From Theristus sp. LFF4_11 (taxonomy: Eukaryota > Nematoda > Chromadorea > Monhysterida > Xyalidae), in the NCBI GenBank assembly GCA_030248135.1, contig JASANC010002691.1, positions 78,542-142,541 of the forward strand: 64,000 bases of DNA. Reading direction: 5' to 3'. This document shows positions 20,870 through 31,399 of this stretch, one piece after another (the stretch's first letter is position 1; each line of letters opens with the position of its first letter). Both the position numbers and the translations under genes were made by a program. The notes below the pieces were generated by a model. That model saw nothing but the letters and a program-made list of their open reading frames with translations. It was not told where the DNA came from and made no database searches.

Positions 20870-23510
20870 CCCGATTCTTCAAGACGCCGCGCTTCTTCAA
20901 GACGACAAATCGGCAACAATCAAGAGTTGACAAGTAGGTTTCCTCCAATTTGAAGGGTAAAACTAGAGATGTCAAAAAAATCCCTATTTTTATTTTTTTT
21001 TAATTTTTTTTAAATCAAAGTTGTTCAGAATTTTTCAGGGAGTCCGAATATCACCATCTGAGGAGCCACCGACTTACCATATGACCCCCACTCATATGGG
21101 AGGAGGGTGAAAATTTCAGACTTGGTTTCGGCGACCCCATTTTCCCTCTCAATTCACCTCAAATAACACGGAAACAAGTTCAACAACAAACCGGTGTGAT
21201 CATGCTGACGACACGAGGCGAAACAGCAACGAGCAACCAACGAAGTTACGCTTGCAGTGGCAGACAGTGCAATTTCGACCTTTCGAGATCCTGAAAAACG
21301 ATGCATAAATGTGAGTTCTCTGCTTCTATCTCACCTTAGCGGCATCGGAATTTGTTGAACTAGCCTTTGCGACGCTCAAGTACTTCAATGCGCGAGTCGA
21401 TCATCACTCACCAAGGCTGAAAACAGTCGATAAATCGATCCAGAATACCACCTGCAGCGTTGAAGACTAAGTGACAACGCAAAGTCAAAGAAAATTTTTG
21501 TTGAACTTTCGAAAAATTATGCCAAAAACGGCATTTTCGGGGCACATTGAAGAAAAAATTTCAAAAATTTTTGATAAAAAAAATAAAAAAATGCTCATTT
21601 TTTACTAAAAAAATATAAAAAAATTTTTTTTGACCGTTACATCTCCAGGTAAAACCAAAGTGATTTACTGCTTTTTTTGTCCATTAACGAGCTCACGAAA
21701 CCAATTGCAGTGCAGAAGCTTCTGTCGGTATCTGGACTTTGCTCGTCGATCTTTGACCTAAAAGTAAAAATTGTCACAAAAAATTCTGCGAAAAACAAAG
21801 TCCACACAAAACTCTGGGCAAAAAAAACATAATGACACTTTCTGTGGAAAGTGTGGTAGGGTTCGAATTTTTTTACACTTTAAAAAAATCATTTTTTAAT
21901 TGGGATTTTTCAATTTATTTAATTGATTAAAAACGAATTTTGACCATCAAAATTGTACTTTCATAAAATGCGTTTTGAGACACTTTCCACATTCCATAGA
22001 AAGTGTCATTATGCTTTTTTGCCCAGAGTTTTGTGTGGACTTTGTTTTTGGCAGAATTTTTTGTGACAATTTCTACAGGGTGTCCCAAAAAAAACATAAC
22101 AAAAGTAAATGGCTCGTGCGGCCGACTGGTTGCACGTGAAACCGTGAAATTTGAAACACTTTTAGAAAAAAGGAACACATTTTGTGTGTTCAAATTTTAT
22201 CCCGAAATTCCACTTTTTCAATAATATTTTAGCAGAAATGCGTAAAAACTCAAAAATCACCTAACTTCAGCATTTTGACTCAGGATAATCATCGTTGTCG
22301 TCATCGAGATTCACATATGACAGTGGCGCAAGTTCATCTTCAGCTTCGTCTTCACTGATCTCATCAGATTTACCCTCTCGACCCTTTAGTTTCACTTTTT
22401 TCAGCTGCTCAATGTCTTTTTCATTGTTCTCAATGATTGCCGACATTCGGTGTTCGAAATTGATGAGCAATTCTGGTGCAGCGCCCGACCATCGTTGATT
22501 TTTTGCACACCACTGCGAATTTTGGTTTTCAAATTGTCGAAAATGTTTGGCGCCGAACGGTAGACAATTTCCTTCAGGTGGCCAAACCCATAAGTCAAGA
22601 GGAAAATTGAAGCAAGTGCGAGAGTGGCTGTCGGTGTCGTTCGGTGACCGTTGGATCGGCCGCATGAGCAGAATTGAATGGCCCGAGAGGAGTCCGGACA
22701 TGAAGCCTTTGACTTCTGCGTCTGGGGGCATCTGACGGATAATGCGGGATATTTTCGGCGCCCAACACTGCAGCGGTGTGAGAAAAAATCATCGATGATC
22801 GGGCCCTGCACCAGAAAGTGATCATCAGTTTCAAACATCGAATGTCGTCGTTCATTGAGAACAATGGAAAACACATTGAGCAGCCGAGAAAAATGAAACT
22901 GAACGACCGTGAGCTTGAACATGATGACATCAGTAAAGTTGAAGCTGACGATCAGCTTGTGCCACTGCCAGATGAGATTCTCGATGACGACAATGATGTT
23001 TATCTTTTGAGTAAAAAAAACTGAATTTAGGTGATTTTTGAGTTTTTACGTATTTCTGCTGAAATATTATTGAAAAATGAGAATTTCAGGATAAAATTTG
23101 AACACACAAAATGTGTTCCTTAGTTCTAAAAGTGTTTCAAATTTCACGGCTTCACGTGCAACCAGTCGGCCGCACGAGCCATTTACTTTTGTTATGTTTT
23201 TTTTTGGGACACCCTGTAGAAATTGTCACAAAAAATTCTGCCAAAAACAAAGTCCACACAAAACTCTGGGCAAAAAAGCATAATGACACTTTCTGTGGAC
23301 ACCCTGTTTTTTTTTGGGACACCCTGTACTTTCAGGTCAAAGATCGACGAGCAAAGTCCAGATACCGATAGAAGCTTCTGCAATTGGTTTCATGAGCTCG
23401 TTAATGGACTGAAAAACTGTAAATTGCTTTGGTTTTACCCTTAAAATTGGAGGAAACCTACTTGTCAACTCTTGATTGTTGCCGATTTGTCGTCTTGAAG
23501 CGCGGCGTTG
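20870..23510. repeat. large composite inverted repeat (about 2.6 kb) around a mariner-like element
   Basis: Outer arms at about 20876-20965 and 23425-23507 are inverted copies (both contain GATTTGTCGTCTTGAAG or its complement). Inner arms at about 21684-21860 and 23217-23412 are inverted copies of 'element C', which also appears at about 20770-20835, 21960-22075 and 60560-60745. Element C is marked by CAATTGGTTTCATGAGCTCG and GCTCGTCGATCTTTGACCT. The centre is the mariner-like element 22076-23216. The 20966-21680 part holds A/T-rich DNA related to element D (ATTATGCCA module near 21510). I see no gene. Confidence 0.72.
22076..23216. mobile_element. mariner-like foldback element (copy B) with two inverted transposase fragments
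   Basis: Ends CAGGGTGTCCCAAAAAAAAC and TTGGGACACCCTG are flanked by TA on both sides. The left half carries a minus-strand transposase fragment (about 22300-22500: LLINFEHRMSAIIENNEKDI). The right half carries a plus-strand fragment (about 22670-22990: RIEWPERSPDMKPLTS, later FKHRMSSFIENNGKHIEQ). Two C-terminal transposase pieces therefore face each other and share outer ends with copy A. All frames are broken and the catalytic core is absent. Confidence 0.82.
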
Positions 23511-23699
23511 CCAGTACCGTGGGCCCAAAACAATTTTCGAAGGGGGGGTATGGTGCCGTGAGGGGGGGGGGGGTGCCGACCAAAAAGTGAGGGGGGGTCC
23601 AACCTATGGTAACGTGGGACCCCCCCATGGGACCCCCATGGGGGTCCCTTGGGGGGTGCATTTTTTCAAAATTTTCTGTGGGGGGTCCACCCCCCCACC
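23511..23699. repeat. oligo-G array, block 1
   Basis: Runs of 6-13 G alternate with short AT spacers (for example CAATTTTCGAAGGGGGGG), then with C-runs that can pair with them. The block is repeated almost unchanged at 25928-26110. No coding sense. Confidence 0.85.
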
Positions 23700-24740
23700 T
23701 AGGGTTAGGGGCTTTGAAAAAAAAAATTTTTTTTTATTTTTTTTCGTTTTTTTTAAACAAAAATTTGGATTTTTTTTTCAAACTTAAAAAAAATTTGAAA
23801 AATTTTTCTTCTACTTTGCTCTGAAAATTCGATTTATGGCATAATTTTTTGAAAGTTCAAACCAAATTTTCTTCCCAACTTCTTTGTGTGCTTAGGTACA
23901 TGTCATTATTTGGTCATTTTGACCGACGTACTCCATGTTTTTCGATTTGGATGACTTCTAGAGTCAATTTTTAGCGTTGAAATGACTTAACTGAATTGAG
24001 ATATCGTTTCAGAAATCGTTTTCTTGCAACTTAGAACATGTTTTTTCAGTCGGTAGGCCATGAGATGAACATGATATCTTGTTGATTGGCGTACGTTATA
24101 GGTCTACAATGGAGTTGTGCGATATATTGTCAAACAATTGGAGCGGGGATGTTGGTTAATACCACATCACACGACCGTTTTTCAGATACCCGATAACATG
24201 GCCACATGTTAAAACTTGCGTGCTGAGCTAAACTAACGTGTTAAACTTGCGTCTGTCAGTTGCCCGCAACGTGATCGCGAAATCATGGTACGTGTTTTCG
24301 ATACGATGATTTGAAGAGTGGGCTCTCGCCATGTGGCAGATAGCATAGCTGGTTGAACCTGAAAGTTAGTGTCTTGGGGGGGGGGCGACCGGGTCGACAG
24401 GGGTTGCCGACTTAGCTACAGCAAACAGGAATTTTTGAACACAGTCAAATTTTGGTAATTTTCTAAAGAGGAACAACTAAGAACGGTTCAATATTCAAGT
24501 ACACGTCGAAAATTGTCCTGTTTTACTGTTGAAAATGCAACTTTCCCTCTATGAAATGGACATAATTTCAATAAAACACGATTTTCGCTCTTATAGTTTT
24601 CCGGATCGTTCTGAAAATAGTCTAGATGAACTCAGCTCGACGAGACGCTTCGAACAAACCTAACTTGTAAAAAAATTTTTTTTTTTAAATTTTTTTTTTA
24701 ATTTCAAAAAAAAATCCGGATTTTTTTTCCCCTAACCCTA
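23700..24740 (+). mobile_element. element D, copy 2 (full length, 1041 bp)
   Basis: The termini TAGGGTTAGGGG and CCCCTAACCCTA are inverted repeats. Each flank reads CCCCCACC, a candidate 8-bp target duplication. The related array at about 26090-26120 has this motif once without the element and so resembles an empty site. Inside are long A/T homopolymer stretches, a GGGGGGGGCGACCGGGTCGA tract and no open frame worth reporting. It behaves as a non-autonomous DNA transposon with the target length of hAT-like families, although the flank is low complexity. Confidence 0.78.
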
Positions 24741-25125
24741 CCCCCACCCCCCCATGATAATTTTTCGCTTAAATTTTGAAGGAAAAACACTAAATTTTGC
24801 TGCAAAATCGTTGAAATTACAATGAAGATGGTCAAGTTATCATATATTCAGCTTATATTATGGACTTTATAGACAAAAAATCATGATTTTCAAAAAAAAT
24901 TTTTAGGGTGTACGGAAAATTTTTGGGGGGGGGGGTCTCCGCCAGACAAAATTTCATGGGGGTGTGGGGGGTGTCGGCCAAATTTTCGAGGGGGGGGTCC
25001 GATCCGATGGGGGGGGGGGGTGCCCGGTTTTAGGGGGGGTGGCACGGTGCCCCCCCCCCCCCCCCCCCCACCCGACAGTCTCTGGTGCTCTGGGGGGGGT
25101 GTACCCCCCACCCCCCATCGCCCAC
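24741..25125. repeat. oligo-G/oligo-C array, block 2
   Basis: It is homologous to 26105-26490: the same order of ATGATAATTTTTCGC, a 150-bp AT segment, then G8-G11 and C-runs up to 18 nt. Together with block 1 it suggests an ancestral 0.6-kb unit that was duplicated, with element D later splitting the left copy. Confidence 0.8.
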
Positions 25126-25579
25126 GGTACTGGGCGTTGCCCATCAACAACAAGGTGAACCGGTGCGTTTTCTATCTGAAGTATTCAAGAAAGTACTGTG
25201 GAACACAGAAAAATCATTTGGAACGACAACCACGACCTGGGTTTGGATCCACATGCTGCAAAAGCCAAAAGGTATCAATCAATCAATCAATGGAATTTAT
25301 TACGGCAGTACGTCAAATTGGCTGTGGTACATTGTAAGGTAAGTCCATTGACGTCGGAGGCCAATTTTCGCTAAAGTTTTTGTCAATTTTAAAGGTCAAA
25401 ACAACTTTATTTCATTCTGAAAGTGCCATATTCAAACTCAGCGCGTCAGCGCGGTTCGAATGCACTTATTTTTGTTGATCATCGGATTTTCCTCTCCACC
25501 TCCTGCATGGATTTGTATACATACTTAAAAGTGATTTTTTTGATTTCTGATAAATGGTTGCTTGCAATGAGTCGTTGTA

Positions 25580-25625
25580 GGTTCCTAATCCTAATCCTAA
25601 TCCTAATCCTAAGCCAAGCCTTTTT
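25580..25625 (+). repeat. CCTAAT hexamer array with GCCAAGCC end, copy 1
   Basis: Four perfect CCTAAT units are followed by CCTAAGCCAAGCCTTTTT. The same ending follows hexamers at 27418-27465, 60040-60095, 60985-61060 and, reversed, at 62030-62075. The recurrent downstream sequence marks a dispersed element rather than a simple repeat. Confidence 0.75.
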
Positions 25626-25849
25626 TATAAGGTGAAAATGATCAATTTAGTTTTTGCATTTTTTTCTTTCCTGTGTTAAAGGGCAGGGGCCACCGCTACT
25701 GCACATGCACCTGTTTTAATAATGATGCATTACGTCCTGGATGCATTTGAATTTTTTTAAATTAATTAAAAAATTAATTTTTTTTTGGGATTTTATTTTT
25801 TTTTCAAAGCCTGAAAGTGTCTTAAAACCAGGGGTCGAGCCCGATTTTT

Positions 25850-27200
25850 GGCGAATCCGAGGGGGGGTCCGCCCAAATTTGGGGATGGGGGTCGTCCCGG
25901 GTGGGGGGGGGGGTCGACTTGGTTGGGGGCAGTACCGTGGGCCCAAAACAATTTTCGAAGGGGGGGTATGGTGCCGTGGGGGGGGGTGCCGACCAAAAAG
26001 TGAGGGGGGGTCCAACCTATGGTAACGTGGCGTGGGACCCCCCCCCATGGGGGTCCCTTGGGGGGTGCATTTTTTCAAAATTTTCTGTGGGGGGTCCACC
26101 CCCCCCCACCCCCCATGATAATTTTTCGCTTAAATTTTGAAGGAAAAACGCTAAATTTTGCTGCAAAATCGTTGAAATTACAATGAAGATGGTCAAGTTA
26201 TCATATATTCAGCTTATATTATGGACTTTATAGACCAAAAATTATGATTTTCGAAAAAAATTTTAGGGTGTACGGAAAATTTTGGGGGGGGGGGGGGGTA
26301 TCCGCCAGACAAAATTTCATGGGGGGTGTGGGGGGGTGTCGGCCAAATTTTCGAGGGGGGGGTCCGATGGGGGGGGGGGGGGTGCCCGGTTTTAGGGGGG
26401 GTGGCACGGTGCCCCCCCTCCCCCCCCCCCACCCGTCGGTCTCTGGTGCTCTGGGGGGGTGTACACCCCCCACCCCCCCGCCCCCGCGGTAGGGGTTGGG
26501 GGGGGGGGCGCCCGAGCGAGACCGAAAATTCTAGGGGGGGTCCGAGCGAGACCGAAAATTCTAGGGGGGGGGTCGGACCAAAATTTTTTCTTGACGATGA
26601 CATTGTCTGGGCAAAAAATGGCTAGTAGGTGTCGATTTGGTTGGAGGGGGGGGGGGGGTCCCGAGCGAGACCGAAAATTCTAGGGGGGGGGGTCGGACCA
26701 AAAGTTGTTGAATAAAAGTGCTAGAAACCACAGCATCCAGTCAAGGCCTCTCTCTGGTCATACATTTTGCTTTGATTTTCGTTCGGGTCAGGACATCTGA
26801 AAGCTAAACGAACGAGACACGCTGCACGGGTGAGACTTGATATTGAAGTACAGTATTGAAAACATTGCCGTACAAAGTGGTAAATGTATAACAAAGTGGT
26901 ACATATACAAAAAACATACAATATATATTGAGATACAAACATGCAGATGATATAGATACCTACAGATGAGAGAAATTAGAGATATACAAGAGAAAATGTC
27001 TCCATCGAAAGTCAAAATTAAAGGGGGGGGTGGTCAGACGGTCAGGATTTGGTAGGGGGGGGGGGGGGTTTGGAAGGTCGAAATCTGGGAGGGGGGGGTC
27101 TGGCCCCCCCAAATTCGAGAGGGGGGTATTTTGACCAAAATTTGGGGGGGGGGTGTCGACTTGGTTGGGGGTTACCCCCCCCCCCACCCCCCCATCTCGA
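25850..27200. repeat. oligo-G array, block 3 (largest)
   Basis: It contains a second copy of blocks 1 and 2, then three copies of GAGCGAGACCGAAAATTCTA, each followed by a G7-G9 run. About 300 bp of ordinary DNA (26700-27020) follows, then a last set of G-runs with GGTCGAAATCTGG and TCGACTTGGTTGGGGG spacers. G-runs are often followed by TC. Frames across it are glycine or proline repeats without coding value. Confidence 0.85.
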
Positions 27201-27618
27201 CCCCTGCTTAAAACGCATTTTCAAATAAAAGTACAATTTTGATAGCCAAAATTCGTTTTTTTAATTAATAAAAAAATAATTAAAAAATCCCGATTTTTTA
27301 AAAGAGTTTTTTTAAGGTTTTTAAAAAAATTAATCTTTACTTCCTTCATGTTTAAAAACTTTTTAAAAATGATTTTTGATTTTCGATGAATTGTTGCTCG
27401 CAATAAGGTCGTTGTAGGTTCCTAATCCTAAATCTAATCCTAATCCTAAGCCAAGCCTTTTTGATAAGGTGAAAAAGGATCAAATTGGTTTTTGCATTTT
27501 TTCTTTCCTGTGTTAAAGAGGAAGAGGACCACCTCCACCGTACATATATTAAATATGAATAATACTTTTAAATATGAAGCCGTACGCTTCTTTCCCCACC
27601 TAAAAATGTAGGCCAAGC

Positions 27619-29580
27619 TAAGGTTAGGGGCTTTGAAAAAAATTTTTTTATTTTTTTTCGTTTTTTCTTAAATTTGGATTTTTTTTCAAACTTAAAAAAA
27701 AATTTGAAAATTTTTTCTTCTACTTTGCTCTGAAAATTCGATTTATGGCATAATTTTTTGAAAGTTCAAACCAAATTTTCTTCCCAACTTCTTTGTGTAC
27801 TTAGGTAAATGTCATTATTTGGTCATTTTGACCGACGTACTCCATGTTTTTCGATTTGGATAACTTCTAGAGTCAATTTTTAGCGTTGAAATCACTTAAC
27901 TGAATTGAAATATCGTTTCATAAATCGTTTTCTTGCAACTTAGAACATGTTTTTCAGTCGGTAGGCCATGAGATGAACATGATATCTTGTTGATTGGCGT
28001 ATGTTATAGGTCTACAATGGCGTTGTGCGATATATTGTTAAACAATTGGAGCGGAGGTGTTGGTTAATACCACATCACACGACCGTTTTTCAGATACCCG
28101 ATAACATGGCCACATGTTAAAACTTGCGTGCTGAGCTAAACTAACGTGTTAAACTTGCGTCTGTCAGTTGCCCGCAACGTGATCGCGAAATCATGGTACG
28201 TTTTTTCGATACGATGATTTGAAGAGTGGGCTCTCTCTCGCCATGTGGCAGATAGCATAGCTGGTTGAACCTGAAACTAAGTGTCTTGGGGGGGGGGCGA
28301 CCGGGTCGACAGGAGGGGTTGCCGACTTAGCTACAGGGAACAGGAATTTTTGAACACAGTCAAATTTTGGTAATTTTCTAAAGAGGAACAACTAAGAACG
28401 GTTTAATATTCAAGTACACGTCAAAAATTGTCCTGTTTTACTGTTGAAAATTCAACTTTCCCTCTATGAAATGGACAAAATTTTAATAAAACACGATTTT
28501 CGCTCTTATAGTTTTCCGGATCGTTCTGAAAATAGTCTAGCTGAACTCGGCTCGACGAGACGCTTCGAACGAACCTAACTTGTGAAAAAAATTTAAAATT
28601 TTTTTTTAATTAAAGTTGATGATGGGCGATTATCGGAATTATCTGGCTGTAATTGTGTGTAATTATCCTTGATATCCTATATAATGTGATCCTTTTCCTG
28701 TAATCTTGGTTGTTCTCCAGTCCAGTAAATCGCCACTCTCTCGCTACTTGAAGTGGTGAGCCCGCCGTTGAGCGTGGCACGTAGGCGGTCATCATGACCG
28801 GCCTTCTGTGGTCGTCTGCTGCTATTTATTGTCGTGTTTACCCTGTTTGGTTGGGCACGACTTGTTTTGTCGCTTTATGCCGTGGAAGGCGCGACTTGTC
28901 CCGTATCGCCTGTTATGGTTTTGTCGCTGACCCGCGAGATGGCAGCGCGTGTGGTAAGACGAGCAACCGCGGAGGAAATGGCTCGCAGCACTTGGGACGT
29001 TCGATGGACGAGAAGGAGACAACCGTTCACGCAGCGGAGTTTGGCGTATCAACAGCGCAGAGACCACCTTTCAAATATCCGGCCGAGGATGTGCCGAGAG
29101 ATAAACGTCAGCCAATGGGCGATGACGCGTCGCGAAGTCTGCGACGAGGCCAAGGTGCCGATTTTAACGTGCTTCTGGCAGCCGAACGAGCGCCGAGCAT
29201 TGAGTCGTGATGGGATGATAGGCCACAGTGCCGATGAATTGGGCGTTTCCGGCCGAGCGTGTGCCGAGGATGGAGATGTGACGTCGTAGGACGTGGTGCC
29301 GTTTAAAGCAGGAGTGTGAGACAGACGGCAAAAGATTTGTGATTGAAAATAATGAGGGATTTTGTGATTTGGCTTCTCCCTCCCTCTTTTCGTTGATGGG
29401 GGAGAAGTTGATGATGGGCGATTATCGGAATTATCTGGCTGTAATTGTGTGTAATTATCCTTGATATCCTATATAATGTGATCCTTTTCCTGTAATCTTG
29501 GTTGTTCTCCAGTCCAGTAAATCGCCACTCTCTCGCTACTTGAAGTTTAAAAAAATCCGGATTTTTTTCCCCTAACCTTA
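27619..29580 (+). mobile_element. element D, copy 3, interrupted by a miniature LTR element
   Basis: It begins TAAGGTTAGGGG and ends CCCCTAACCTTA, both slightly diverged from copy 2. Positions 27619-28614 match copy 2 along most of its length, and the last 29 bp resume at 29552 after the insertion at 28615-29546. Minus the insertion it is about 1.03 kb, the same size as copy 2. Confidence 0.8.
28615..29546 (+). mobile_element. miniature LTR retrotransposon (TRIM-like) with 140-bp LTRs
   Basis: Direct repeats 28615-28754 and 29407-29546 are identical by eye and contain a TATA-like CCTATATAATG. The flanks both read TTAAA, a candidate 5-bp target duplication. At the left LTR boundary is TGGTGAGCCCGCCG, which begins with the TGG expected of a tRNA primer-binding site. 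Before the right LTR is the purine run GATGGGGGAGAAG, a candidate polypurine tract. The 650-bp interior has no gag or pol; its open frame at 28834-29289 matches nothing. It would need a helper element. Confidence 0.8.
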
Positions 29581-30039
29581 GCAAGCCAACCAGAGTGAAA
29601 CACGTTTTGCAGGGCACCCTAAACCTGAAAAATTAAGGGAAGAACGGGTATCTATCTATCTGGCCTAGCCAACAAGAGAAACAAAACAGAAAAATCACCA
29701 AAACTATGCACACAAATTATTATCGATGACGGTTTCTCGTGTTTGGCGTCATTTGTTGCCGCCGACTTAGTGATTTGTGATTATTACCTTTTACGACTAT
29801 AAACGATTGTTTCAGTTGCAAAACCACGTTTTCAAAGTTGAGATGGAGCGGAGCGCAGCGGAGGCAGGCGGACGAACTCAATAATGAACTGAACTTGAAA
29901 AGTCAGAGTTTTTGTTGCAGTTACTTTGAAAACAGCTCCTTGCTAAACTGTTCTAAACTGAAAAACAGAAATGTGCAAAACAAATAAGCAAAAAAATGGT
30001 CTGCTCCCTCCTGAGTCGATGGTAAATTTCACTCTGGGC

Positions 30040-30866
30040 TAGGGATGGGCGCGGGGCAGCCTGTCTCGGAACAAAATGCGGGACAACATGTGGGTCGAGA
30101 CAGTTTCGTTCCCGTCCCGTAGATAGAATTGTTAAACAAAAATCTAATTTTTTAAAAAGTGATTAAGAAATACAAAAATGCCATTTTTTTAATTCGAAAA
30201 TTTTTTCTCTAATATGCTCAGAAAACCTCAATTTTTGGCATAATTTTTTGAAAGTTAAACAAATTGATATTACCTCGTGAAACATTCAGCAGTCGATTTC
30301 GGATCGTTTTACCTGCTGATTTCAGGCTTCAACAACTTCTGCGTTGAACTTTGGCTTACCATTTCCGACGCAGGTAAGGTGACAATTCGCCTCGAAATCT
30401 GAATTCTGAGCGTCCGAGCTGCTCCGTTTGCAAGCGCTACGTTGTTTGGTTGCTATTTCGTGTCGTGTCGTCACCACATCATCAGAATTGATTGAATTTC
30501 AAGCCGGTATGTTTGTTTTCACTTGAGCTGGGGACAATTAGTGACATTTTGGGGATCAAAACCCAAGAAGAGGCAAAAAGGGTAAATGAGGTCACGAAAA
30601 CAAAATCTGGAAAGTTCCGCCATACGGAAGTCATTCGGGAGGCGCTTGCATATCAAATGTGGTTCTTCGAACTCCCTGATTAATTCAGCACAACTTTGAT
30701 TTTTGAAATTAAAAACAAATTTAAACAAAACTGACGATTTTTGTTTTTTAACAATCCTACCCGCAGATCCCTTGTTTCGCACGGCCCGTCACAGAAATAT
30801 TTTTGACTGTCCCGCGCCGCACTGTCCCGTCCCGCAACCGAAAAACTTGTCCCGCGCCCATTCCTA
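30040..30866. mobile_element. hAT-type non-autonomous DNA transposon with 8-bp target duplication
   Basis: Left end TAGGGATGGGCGCGGGGCAG and right end GTCCCGCGCCCATTCCTA are imperfect inverted repeats. CTCTGGGC at 30032-30039 is repeated exactly at 30867-30874. An 8-bp duplication with short G/C-rich ends is typical of hAT elements. A single frame at 30492-30683 (GIKTQEEAKRVNEVTKTKSG) is open, but I cannot assign it to a transposase. Confidence 0.85.
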
Positions 30867-31399
30867 CTCTGGGCAGTATTTTCCCGTTTCCGCCGGTGTT
30901 TGGTTTCCATATGGTTTTCAGAGCCGGTGTTCGAATAAAAAAGTGATAAGTGATTACCAGGAGAGGACCCTAAACTGCTGGGTGCTCAAAACTGTATTCT
31001 GATGAAAAAATATTTGAACTACCCCTTAAAACTTTAAAACGTTTTACCCTCTGTAATTTGTCGATAAAGTGCTGGACGTCTGTTGGTGTTGTCTCTTTTA
31101 GTTTTTAGTGCCAATTTTTCGTTTATGATTATTATTAATTGCTTTCGTTTGGATTCCGTTACGTTTTGTTTTTATTAGTTATCGATAATCAACGTCCAAA
31201 TTTTACTAACTTGTAAAAGGATCCGTAATGCACCAGAAAACAACAGAGGTTTTTAGCGAAATAAAACTCAAGTGTTCTTCACGTTTCCTTAAAAATATAC
31301 TTCAGAAAGTTCTGAGACATAAAGGGCACTTTGGATTACAGAATTTACGGTATTGCGGTAAAGCGAAACCACTGGCACACACGTGCAGTGCAAGAAGTA

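Noticed and set aside
22267..22731. 154-codon minus-strand frame treated as a gene
   Set aside because: It is the decayed left half of mariner-like copy B, with transposase-like fragments only.
23700..23711. TAGGGTTAGGGG read as an interstitial telomere
   Set aside because: It is the inverted terminus of a multi-copy element, not a tandem telomere array.
25020..26683. Glycine/proline-rich frames suggesting a silk- or cuticle-like protein
   Set aside because: They are translations of oligo-G/oligo-C arrays that look similar in all frames; there is no start, splice or conservation signal.
28834..29289. 151-codon frame inside the TRIM-like element
   Set aside because: No gag/pol similarity is recognisable, and overlapping long frames in other registers indicate GC-rich chance openness.
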